64,000 bases of DNA from Myrica gale (Eukaryota > Streptophyta > Magnoliopsida > Fagales > Myricaceae). Location of the stretch: contig OZ005605.1 in assembly GCA_963930655.1 (NCBI GenBank), forward strand, positions 1,867,501-1,931,500, read 5' to 3'. The notes beneath the pieces are model-generated. The model was given only the letters and a program-made list of their open reading frames with translations. It ran no database searches and was not told the DNA's origin. Made by a program: the position numbers and the translations under genes. Shown one piece after another: positions 1 through 8,747 of this stretch. The first letter of the stretch is position 1, and every line of letters begins with the position of its first letter.

Positions 1-484
1 GATGCATGAACACTTCAAGCTACGCAGCCAGATAATCCAACCATAATCACCAAAATATGTCCAGAATAATAATATTCCCAATGCGAATTAAGACAAATCC
101 GTGCTCTTCGGATGCTGGGTGCGTTTAGCGCTTGGCGGACTCAGCAATGGGGCTCTGCCTCAGGCCACCTCATGGTGTTTACGTGTTTTTTTTGTGCATG
201 CGAGGTTTTGCACAGAACATGAGTTTTGGTTGTACTCATCTGTGAAGTCAATATGGAAAAGCACGTGGCGAAGAAGAGAGCAAAATTTGGAGTTATTGTG
301 GACGGTAGAAAAAGGTACAATGGGCGATATATCCAAGGAAAATGTTCCATTAAGTCTACAAGATTCCCACGAAACACAGTCTAGACGTGGTTAAGTTACA
401 AGATTGATAGATGTGGATTGGAATATGACCTGTTAGAGTTCACCAGACACTATTTCTTCAAAAAAGAATAAAATAAAAAAGATG
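1..484. other. Intergenic, no gene recognised
   Basis: Left edge of the window up to the CACTA-type element. The short open frames here have no recognisable domain and overlap each other on opposite strands. I see nothing supportable as a gene. Confidence 0.5.
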
Positions 485-1754
485 TCCCACTACAACAAAA
501 TTCATGTAAGATGACGGGTGGAATGGTCGGGCAAAGTCCAGTTTTGGTCAGCTTTGGATGTCCGGAGACGACCTGTAGTGGTTAGACGATGGTCACTCGA
601 ACCTTGTGATTTAAGATTTTTGTCCACCAAAATCAGTTTCGTCGTTATTGGCAACTATATTGACCGATCGTTTGGTCATTGGGGGCATGAAATCTTTCGT
701 CATTAGAAGATATTGTAAAATCTTATCGGTGGTCGTTCTTTATGTTTGCTAACCAAATGTTTGTGGTCACCATTTCTTTTCGTTGACAAAACCTGTTTGG
801 ACGAGATCACAAAACTAGTGGTCTAACACTACAAGAAATTTTGCTTTTAGCAACAGGTAGCAGTTGTCAGTAAAAGGATAGATTTTGTCACAAAAAGAGC
901 TGTAGCAACAAAAACTAAATGGTCGCACGCCCGTCGCTTTTGCTTCGTCACTATAGGTATATATTGACAGTTTTTTTGTTTGTAGCTGAAATTCTTTTTT
1001 TTTTCTACCACAAATGTTGCCGCTGGAACACCCTTTTGCTATCACAAATGCTGCCGGTAAAACATTTGCACATTGTCGCTAAAAGCATTGGTGGTCACAA
1101 TTTTCTGCTAGTTTAAATATTAATTTTTATAAAATTATTTTCTTGTTTTCAGGAATGAACTATTTTACACTTGCAAAAATGCACAAATATTGACAACATG
1201 AATTGCTCCATCTTTATAAATGCTTTGGGGCAAATATCAATATCCTTGGAATATCCAAACATGAATTCAATGAAGATATACCCTTTTCAAACAAATACAA
1301 ATCCGTAATCTTAGAACTATCTCCACATTACAAACACAAGGAAATTAAAATGCAATAGAAGCCAAACAAATCTGGGTACATGAAAGCTAAACATTTATCT
1401 AAATACTAGGGAGTACAAAAAATAAGCCACATCTCGTTGCTCTCAACTCTATGACCTGAGTCTACCACTACTCCTGGCTGTCTGAAAAACCCTGCACCAA
1501 ATGAACAGTATATTAATTTACATAGCACGACATAGCACCAAATGAACAGTATACTTACTTTGGCCTTATCTCAAGTAATGCTTCTTAATACTTTGATCTA
1601 TACAAAATGAGCAACTCCAAATGCAAAATCAAAACTAAAAACTGAAAAACAGAACCAAAACATAAACAATTAGTATGTTACGGCTACCAAAACAGATATC
1701 AAAATCAACACTAAGGATGCACCCTTAGCATATGGGCAGCCCCAAATATGTTCA

Positions 1755-2240
1755 GCCAATCACAGCAGGAGATGAATCAGGCACATCAGTAACCCTTGGC
1801 TCTTCCTACAACAAACTTAAAGTTTGACAATGCACATTCTTTGAAATCTCAACATAATCAGTAAAATAAAGGAACCAGGTTAACCTGACACACCAACAGA
1901 TGATTTGATCCAGTTCCTGGAAATGCATCCTTGCATTCCCCGAAATTCTCAACAGAAGCAACTTTTATATCAGCTGCAGGAGATGCATCCTTGCATTCCC
2001 CGAAGTTCCCATACTTTCCATTCAACCTTCACAACAGAAAATCTTTGATTTAGACTGAATAGAATTCCAGACACAGCACACATGTTTCTGGATGTTAAAC
2101 AGCAAGATGACTTCACATCAACATTCTAAATTCCCAAGGAAAATAAATTGTGACATAAACAATATCAATGCACAAACGTCTTGTCGCTGGCCTTCAGTGA
2201 CCCTGGGTCGGGTATAGTCCCTGATGCAATCACCCTGATG
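1755..2240 (-). pseudogene. Possible captured exons of an unidentified gene inside the CACTA element
   Basis: On the minus strand three blocks look like exons bounded by splice signals. About 2184-2240 follows a T-rich tract ending in CAG. About 1897-2022 is open and contains the duplicated motif NFGECKDA. About 1755-1810 follows GTTTGTTGTAG, reads EEPRVTDVPDSSPAVIG and ends in a stop, like a terminal exon. Codon texture and splice context suggest captured coding sequence, but I do not recognise the source and cannot show the exons belong together. They lie on the same strand as the SMO1 fragment and 'downstream' of it, but do not resemble the rest of SMO1. Confidence 0.3.
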
Positions 2241-2579
2241 CAAAAACATGTTGATTCTTTGAATAAAGAGTAAATGGAGAAATATCATAGATTGGCATTA
2301 CTTTTCTACCTTTTTGCCGTCCATGGACATAGAAAATTAGAAATGATCAAGGAGAGATTTCTACGAATTTACCGGATAAGAATAAAGAAAACAGAGTATA
2401 TAGGAAATCCAAAGATCCATTCAACGGCACTCGTTTCAGATCCAAAGGCTCATTCAAGACAATTTATCGGTAAGACGGAATTAATTTCCCACAAATTTCA
2501 AACAACGCAGGATTTCCAGAGCCCAAAAAAATCAACCGGAATCTCAATCCCAAAAAAGGTCAAATCATAAATACAATAC

Positions 2580-2866
2580 CTAATGGAAGGGTAGGAGGCG
2601 AGCTGAAGGGGACCCACGACGAGAAAGAACATGCGCATGACGTCCTTGTAACAGCCAAACACTTCGGCCGAAGACAGCCTGGCCTTGGGCTGAATCTTGT
2701 AGCGGTCGAAGCCGGCCAAATGCGCGAATGCGCGAGCTCGGCGAAGACCAGAGGAAGAGGGACCACGGAGAAGACGACAAATAGGAAGATAATATTGTGG
2801 CAGTAGTCGAACTTGCGGGTCGAGTAGTTGAACCAGAGGGTCTCCGCGTAGGTGAAGTTTTCGGCC
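2580..2866 (-). pseudogene. SMO1-like: Broken first exon of a sterol C4-methyl oxidase (SMO1-type) gene
   Basis: Plant SMO1 proteins are ER membrane di-iron enzymes that oxidise the C4 methyl of 4,4-dimethylsterols. Two minus-strand frames together cover the N-terminal part of the family: NFTYAETLWFNYS and CHNIIFLFVVFSVVPLPLVF in one, FDRYKIQPKARLS, CYKDVMRMF and LVVGPLQLASYPSI in the other. The frame changes near 2715-2725, so there is a frameshift. About three residues are missing before CHNI compared with the usual DYYLYCHNI, and the normal start region is gone. The block ends exactly at SYPSI followed by a GT splice donor (2579-2574), which matches the first exon boundary I recall for SMO1. 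The His-rich catalytic exons are absent. It lies inside the CACTA element and is best read as a transduplicated, dead gene fragment. Confidence 0.8.
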
Positions 2867-3179
2867 AAGAGTGAAATCGAGTTAGGGTTTGAAGGGGAGG
2901 GAGAATGAAATCGAGAGAGATGGCAAAGGGGATTACACTTGACTTGGGAAATAAGAGGGGAAAGAAAAGACTGAGACGCAATAAAGCAACGCACGATGCC
3001 CATATTTTCAGCAAATGGAGAAAAGAGAAATACAAAGCAAGTGAGTGGCCGAGTGGGAGAGATAAGAGGGGCGCTGAAACTTCTAGGGTTTCAGAGCCCT
3101 TCAAAGTTTAAACGGCGCTGTTTCTCTTTAAAGAGAAATAACGTCGAATCAAATCTTTCGTTGTTCATAACGTTTTCAG

Positions 3180-4400
3180 CGACAATTTAGAATTTTGTCA
3201 CAAAAAATATTTATTTTATGTCATTAGTAACAAACAATATTTTCGTCACACAAAAAGAACTTTTGGCGACAAAATTGAGTTTGTTGCTGACAACGCTTTT
3301 AGCAATGAATGTATAATTTGGTCGCTAACAGCATGTCTTTTAAGTATTTAACTACAAAACAATATTTTCGTCGCAAAATAGATACTTTTAGCGACAACGT
3401 TCGATTTGTCGCTGATAAAGTCGTCGCTAAAACCATCTTCTGGCAACGAAATTTTATATTCGTTGCAAAAGGTACTTTTGGCGACAAAATTGAGTTTGTC
3501 GCTGATAACGCTTTTAGTAATGAACGTAGAATTTGGTCTCTAAAAGCATGTGTTTTAAGTATTTAGCTACAAAACAATATTTTCGTCACAGAAGAGATGC
3601 TTTTAGCGACAACGTTCGATTTTTCACTGATAAAGTCGTCGCTAAAACCATCTTCTGGCAACGAAATTTTATATTCGTTGCAAAATGTACTTTTAGCGAC
3701 AAAATTGAGTTTGTCGTTGATAACACTTTTAGTAATGAACGTAGAATTTGGTCCCTAAAAGCATGTGTTTTAAGTATTTAGCTACAAAACAATATTTTCG
3801 TCGCAAAATAGATACTTTTAGCGACAACGTTCGATTTGTCGCTGATAAAGTCGTCGCTAAAACCATCTTCTGGCAACGAAATTTTATATTCGTTGCAAAA
3901 GGTACTTTTGGCGACAAAATTGAGTTTGTCGCTGATAACGCTTTTAGTAATGAACGTAGAATTTGGTCTCTAAAAGCATGTGTTTTAAGTATTTAGCTAC
4001 AAAACAATATTTTCGTCACAGAAGAGATGTTTTTAGCGACAACGTTCGATTTTTCACTGATAAAGTCATCGCTAAAACCATCTTCTGGCAACGAAATTTT
4101 ATATTCGTTGCAAAATGTACTTTTAGCGACAAAATTGAGTTTGTCGCTGATAACGCTTTCACTAATGAACGTAGAATTTGGTCCCTAAAAGCATGTGTTT
4201 TAAGTATTTAGCTACAAAACAATATTTTCGTCACAGAAGAGATGCTTTTAGCGACAACGTTCGATTTGTCATTGATAAAGTCGTCGCTAAAACCATCTTC
4301 TAGCAACGAAATTTTATATTCGTTGCAAAAAGGGGTATTTTAGCAGCGAAATACTTTTTCGTTGCAAAAAATAGATTTTTAACTACGAAATTAGGTGCGT
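3180..4400. repeat. Tandem array with 215-bp units in a 430-bp alternating higher-order pattern
   Basis: Units containing TTTTAGCGACAACGTTCGAT, then a CTGGCAACGAAATT block and GCATGTGTTTTAAGTATTTA, repeat about every 215 bp. Two unit types alternate: A has GTCGCAAAATAGATAC and GGTACTTTTGG, B has GTCACAGAAGAGATG and TGTACTTTTAG. Equivalent A positions at 3361 and 3791 are exactly 430 bp apart and almost identical, so the dimer was duplicated recently. A final partial B-like unit runs into the right terminus of the CACTA element. The open frames across the array (starting near 3309, 3533, 3748 and 3963) come from the repeats and are not genes. Confidence 0.85.
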
Positions 4401-4701
4401 TGCTAATAAATTCGTCGCTAAAGGCCATATTTCTTGTAGTGTCCGATTAGGAGCAGACGACTAGTTTCATCGAGAGCTTTTCTTCTTGGGTCCAAATGGC
4501 GGGTTTGGACTTACAGTACTTGTCTTTTCTATGGTGAATTACTAATTGCTTAATGGCAGAAGTTAAGCCTACAAGAATCTTAATGGAATCCTGTTCGACA
4601 GGCTGAGGCTCTAAGAAAAGGCAAGACGGCGCACCGTGTTCAAAGTAGCTTGGCCATGTCGATTTTTCACGTAGGACACTCGGCGCCTCGCATGTCACGT
4701 A

Positions 4702-4983
4702 GGACTTGTTGATGGTGGTCATCTTGGCCTGGGTGTCGAGGCGCGCCACGATGGCCTCGAGACGAGAGGCTAGATGGAGGTAGTTCATTTGCTCAGTGCG
4801 CTTACGGATCGCATCCTCGACGTAGATTTATGCACCATCGATGTTTCCCTTCTCCATGGCCTTTTTGATTTTGAGCGTCTCGGATTTCTCCTCCTTCTCA
4901 CACTTTCTGAGTTGGCGTTGGAGAGATTTGGCCGTGAATTTCAACTCCATGATCTGCTTCAAGAGCTTCTCGGTGTTTCCCAT
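4702..4983 (-). pseudogene. CHMP1-like: CHMP1-like (ESCRT-III) pseudogene, N-terminal half only
   Basis: CHMP1/VPS46 is a small ESCRT-III-associated protein for multivesicular body sorting, about 200 residues in plants. From an ATG at 4983 the minus strand encodes [30 protein letters not shown] and [11 protein letters not shown], then a TAA stop (4830-4828). It continues in the same frame with [31 protein letters not shown] and [11 protein letters not shown]. This matches about the first 94 residues of plant CHMP1. After 4702 the reading frame stays open to about 4447 but no longer resembles CHMP1, so the C-terminal half including the MIM region is missing or replaced. One nonsense codon plus the truncation make function unlikely. 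The copy lies about 260 bp from the CACTA right end. Confidence 0.85.
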
Positions 4984-5044
4984 GGTCGATTGCAAGTACT
5001 GAGATTCTGAGATTATTAACAAGGAGGGTAAAACGGAAAAAATA

Positions 5045-5999
5045 AAATCAAGTGACGCACGTGGATGATACGTGGGCTAATTACTATCAAGATTAACCGT
5101 TAAATCTACTTTGGGATGCTAATCGACGAAAATCAGAAGATTGTGTGTTCAATGTCGCGAAAACAAAACAAGAGGTGCAAAGTGTCAGACACCACATAAT
5201 ACCACATAGTTCAAGGGTATAAAGTGTATTTTATCCAAATTATAAGTAGCTACTTACCAAGATCCTCTGCACTCAATTTTAGAAATGGGCACCAATTGCC
5301 CGCCTTTCACCTATGATTAGGCTTATGCACTTCATAATACATGCCCGCTAGGGCCTAGGAGGAGCCTAGGGCTAGGAGCTACCCATAACAAAAACAAATG
5401 GGGCTTCTAGTTCTAAAGCATTGTAATTGTATTTTTCAGCATGTGAAGTACTGATTGATATCTCCCATGAGAAACGGACTTCTCTCCTGTACACTAATGA
5501 AAGGAGAATATTTTTTATTTTTATGTAGTCGGTTCTATATTTTAAATTTTTAAGTTAATTTTTTTGAAATTTCTGGATTAATCTATGTGATCTAGTCATG
5601 ACATGATCACAAGGCAGCGAAGCTAGCTTGCGTTCTTTTATATTAAGGAGAGTTATTGAGTTTCATGTGATTTGGCTTACTATAAAGGCCTATCTTATGA
5701 CAGAATATATATCCTACGTTTTTAATTCTGTTCTACCAGATTCCCTGAAAACCTTTCTCAAATTACCCCTAACCCCTGGTCCCCACTGAGTTACTCAACC
5801 TTATTTTCTCTGACCCCCAAAGTTAATATTTTACTAAGAAATTTATGCTGTATGGGAATTTTACGAAACCACAGGAAGAAAGAATAAGTATCAAAACCTT
5901 TCAGAGACAGATAGAAATAAGGAGTGTGCCGTACCACATTCATGATTTCCTTTTGTTTTCGTTAATCATGACAGGCAATTTCGAAGTGGTGGAAATTTA
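5045..5999. other. Intergenic, no gene recognised
   Basis: AT-rich spacer between the CHMP1-like pseudogene and the first LTR element. I see no coding similarity. Confidence 0.5.
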
Positions 6000-6201
6000 T
6001 GTTGTGGTCCACACCCATATGAGAGCGTGAGCATTGGGCAGAGAGAGAGGAAGGGAAAGAGGGTGATGTGACTATTGTATTGGGGTGGGTAGAATGATTT
6101 TCTTAATAAAATTGCTCAGGGTGGACGTAGGCCGGATTGAGGCAGAACTACGTAATTCTTGGTGTTCATTTCTTTGAATTTTCGTGACGCTTTTCCCAAC
6201 A
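6000..6201 (+). repeat. 5' LTR of copy 1, internally deleted
   Basis: Begins TGTTGTGGTCCACACCCATATGAG and ends CCCAACA. After CATATGAG it jumps directly to AGCGTGAGCATTGGG, so about 160 bp present in the other LTRs, including the TATAAATAGAGGC promoter box, are missing. This LTR therefore lacks its own core promoter. Confidence 0.85.
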
Positions 6202-6790
6202 AGTGGTATCGGAGCCTGGTTTGAGGAGCCGGAGTGGTTTTTCGGGAAGAAGTAGAGAAGGTCCGAAAATTCAAAGTGATCCGATCAGATATTGGAGAGC
6301 ACCAGCCTGCAGAGGAGATCGAGACGAAGCCGTTGGTCGAAACCGTGTCGTCAGAATCGCCGGGACGCGCCTCCACGCGCCGCAGGAAGTCGGAAAAGCA
6401 CCACCACGCGTCACACGCGCCTAAAGGAGCCAGAGCGAGTGGGCTTCACTCTCTCCACGAGCCACATGCTCCCCCGCACAGTAGCTGCCACGTGTCCTGT
6501 GACGTCAGCATCCATGTCATCGCCACGCCAACAGCGGGGTCCTAGGAGTTCTACGTCAGTAGTGCCACATCATCTGCCACGTCAGTAGGGGACCGGGTCA
6601 GCTTGGCTACGTTAGCAGAGAATATTCGGGAATATTCCAGTTTTTTTGTTAAGTTTGGCTTTTTGGCCGGTCCAGGGGCTTTTAGGCCGGTTTTCTAGCA
6701 GGTCAGACTGGTTCCTAAGGTTTTAGGCCATCTCGGATCCATTGGTTCAGTCATAATTTTGAAATTTGGCCTCGATCAGTGTGAATTAAG

Positions 6791-7003
6791 ATGGCGGAGA
6801 GTATGGTCACCGGTATGATAATGTTGACTCCTGCGAATTACATGAGCTTGAAGCCACGGATGGAGGATATCCTTTATGCAAAGAATATGTATGATCCATT
6901 AGAGAACGACGGAAAGAAACCGGAGGGGATTGACGAGGCAAAGTGGAAAAAGATCAACCGGAAGGCTATAGGTTGGTTGATTGTTGACTTCAACGTCGTG
7001 TAG
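6791..7003 (+). pseudogene. Copia gag-like remnant (N-terminal gag domain), copy 1
   Basis: The 70-codon frame starts MAESMVTGMIMLTPANYMS and contains KPRMEDILYAKNMYDPLEN, the N-terminal region of plant copia gag (DUF4219/UBN2-type). Compared with copy 2, the segment with the zinc knuckle is deleted: the frame runs into LIVDFNVV and stops where copy 2 continues through CFYCDQEGHIKRNC. It is not expected to be functional. Confidence 0.75.
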
Positions 7004-7318
7004 GACGCGGAGGTGCTTGGTACCAGCCGGAGGAGATGCAAGAGCAGGGAGATATATTGTTCTACATGGGTCTGACGGTACAAGCAGGGGATGCGGGCAC
7101 CCTAGGCGGGGGTGCAAGACACTCGGATGAAAGTGTGGTCGTCTGGTGACAAGGACGAGGTTGGAGTACCAGTAGAATAAGGATGCAAGGAGTGGTGAGC
7201 ATGGGGGAGCAACAGACACCAAAGTTGCAGGAAGGTTCTACTGATGGAAACCCAAGAAGCACTCAACCGAAAGATGTCAGGAACAAAATCTTCTCTTATG
7301 GGTATGGAGGGGGAGATT

Positions 7319-7682
7319 TGTTGGTGTCCACACCCACATGAGATAAACTTGGAATAGAAGTAGACTTATAGTGGAAGTCTACTTCCTCCTTACTTCTAGT
7401 TTATCTAGAATTTCTCTTAGGGTTTTCTCTTGTATTTTTTCCTATAAATAGAGGCTTATGTTATAGGTAAAAAGGAAAATGAGCATGTGAGAGCGTGTGC
7501 ATTGGGCAGAGAGAGAGAGGAAGAGAAAGAGGGTGGTGTGACTATTGTATTGGGACGGGTAGAGTGATTTTCTTAAGCTTTCTTAATAAAATTGCTCTGG
7601 GGTGGACGTAGGCCGGATTAGGGCGGAATCACGTAATTCTTGGTGTTCATTTCTTTGAATTTTCGTGACGCTTTTCTCAATA
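7319..7682 (+). repeat. 3' LTR of copy 1
   Basis: Full-length form, about 364 bp, beginning TGTTGGTGTCCACACCC. It contains a TATA box (TATAAATAG, about 7443-7451) and ends CTCAATA instead of the usual CCCAACA. It shares long blocks with the 5' LTR and with both LTRs of the element at 38949-40809. Confidence 0.85.
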
Positions 7683-7775
7683 ATTTGCAGTTTCTAATGT
7701 CTAGCCCACCAAATGGGACGGGGTCCCGAAACCCTCGTAACTAGCATGTATGTGAATGCTTCTCTGAAAGGTACC

Positions 7776-8739
7776 CAGGGCCGGCTCAATAAACAATGAG
7801 GCCTAAGGCCATATTAAAAATTAGGCCTTTTAAATAAATTAAAAATATATTTTAATAAAAAATATTTAAATTTTTTTTCTAGCTTTTTGAGATGCAAAAT
7901 TACTAATCAAACTTTTATATTCAAGATTTTTTAATATGTCACTTTCAATTGATAGAATGGATAATCCATTTAGTCTTTCTTGTGACATTTTCGATCTTAA
8001 ATATGATTTTATTAGTTTAAGTTTTGAAAAACTTCTTTCTCCAGAAGCAACTGTCACTGGTATTGTTAAGAGTATTCTATAGGCAATGCATGCATTTGGA
8101 AAACAATCTAATTTTTTTATATAATTTTATAAAATATTTGAAAAATATTTTTATCGGGAGTGCAATCAAGTATAATTGAAAAATATTTTACTTCTTTAAT
8201 TTTATTCTATACACAAATATAGGTTTACTTGAAATTGTGAACCTAAACATTTCTGCAAAACTTCTAAAATCACTCAATGTCACACCAAAACTTTTCATAA
8301 CCGTTGGCGTGTAAAACGTTGTCTGCGAAGTCAGTAATGTTCTGAACAACTTCGATTTGTGTATTCTTTTCCTATTTTATTTAAGTTTTAGTTAGGCTTT
8401 TTTCTAAGTCTTCGCTGCTTTGCCTTAGTTAGGCTTTGTTTATAATGCCTACGTTAGTAGGTTACTCTACCTTTACATCACTTAGCCTCCATTTTTTTTT
8501 ATCACTTCAAGACTTAGGCCTTCTGTACTTTCTTTTCACGCTTGCGGCCTGTTGTCAGTTTTATTTCACGTTGGTGCGTCACTTTTATTTTTTTATTCAA
8601 TTATCTTTTACAGGCTCTTCTTCAAACGTATTATTTGTTAACCGTGTATTTTTAAGCCTTTTTATTTTTATTTTTCTCTTACCGTATTAGACCTGGCTCA
8701 AAATGGGGCCTTAGGCAACCAAGGCTTGAGCCGGCCCTG
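7776..8739 (-). mobile_element. hAT-type DNA transposon, internally deleted
   Basis: The element begins CAGGGCCGGCTCAA and ends with the exact inverse TTGAGCCGGCCCTG; inner ends also pair around GCCTAAGGCC. Identical 8-bp flanks AAGGTACC occur at 7768-7775 and 8740-8747, the target-site length of hAT elements. At 964 bp it is too short for a complete transposase and carries only remnants on the minus strand. The perfect TIRs and target duplication suggest a fairly recent insertion. Confidence 0.93.
7866..8250 (-). pseudogene. hAT transposase remnant (C-terminal dimerisation region plus an N-terminal scrap)
   Basis: From about 8100 down to 7866 the minus strand encodes FPNACIAYRILLTIPVTVAS, GERSFSKLKLIKSYLRS and MSQERLNGLSILSIE, the conserved C-terminal dimerisation region of plant hAT transposases. 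Upstream, at about 8140-8210, is YFSIILDCTPDKN. This resembles the start of the RNase-H-like catalytic domain, including its first Asp, and is normally hundreds of residues away. Stops and an internal deletion separate the two, so no full transposase is made. Confidence 0.8.
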
Positions 8740-8747
8740 AAGGTACC

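Larger units (their letters stand above)
488..4441. mobile_element. CACTA (En/Spm)-type DNA transposon, non-autonomous, with captured gene pieces
   Basis: The right end reads TTTCTTGTAGTG, the inverse of the CACTACAAGAAA terminus typical of plant CACTA elements. A CACTACAACAAAA terminus at 488 matches it at 11 of 13 positions, and the 3-bp flanks are TCC (485-487) and TCC (4442-4444), the 3-bp target duplication expected of CACTA. A second terminus at 827 (CACTACAAGAAAT) matches the right end at 13 of 13 positions but its flanks do not match, so the left boundary could be 827, with the outer end from an older nested copy. Near both ends are the short 'TCGTCGCTAAAA / TTTTAGCGAC' subterminal repeats normal for the superfamily. 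No transposase is seen, so it must be mobilised in trans. Inside are an SMO1 exon fragment, other exon-like blocks and a tandem array. Confidence 0.75.
6000..7682 (+). mobile_element. Small non-autonomous LTR retrotransposon (copia-type, gag-only), copy 1
   Basis: Bounded by LTRs at 6000-6201 and 7319-7682. The primer-binding site TGGTATCGGAGCCTGG (6204-6219) resembles the initiator-Met tRNA site of Ty1/copia elements. A polypurine tract (ATGGAGGGGGAGA, about 7304-7316) precedes the 3' LTR. The 5-bp flanks are ATTTA and ATTTG, a nearly perfect target duplication. The internal region of about 1.1 kb holds only a gag-like remnant, with no protease, integrase or reverse transcriptase. It is a relative of the element at 38949-40809 and fits the TR-GAG/LARD type of parasite of full copia elements. 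Confidence 0.85.

Noticed and set aside
2580-3104. Long minus-strand frame of 174 codons over the SMO1 region
   Set aside because: Only the other two frames match SMO1; this frame is out of register and has low-complexity Ser/Pro/Leu composition.
3309-4211. Series of about 82-codon frames starting near 3309, 3533, 3748 and 3963, looking like a repeated protein
   Set aside because: They follow the 215-bp tandem DNA repeat exactly, exist on both strands and have no known domain; they are repeat artefacts.
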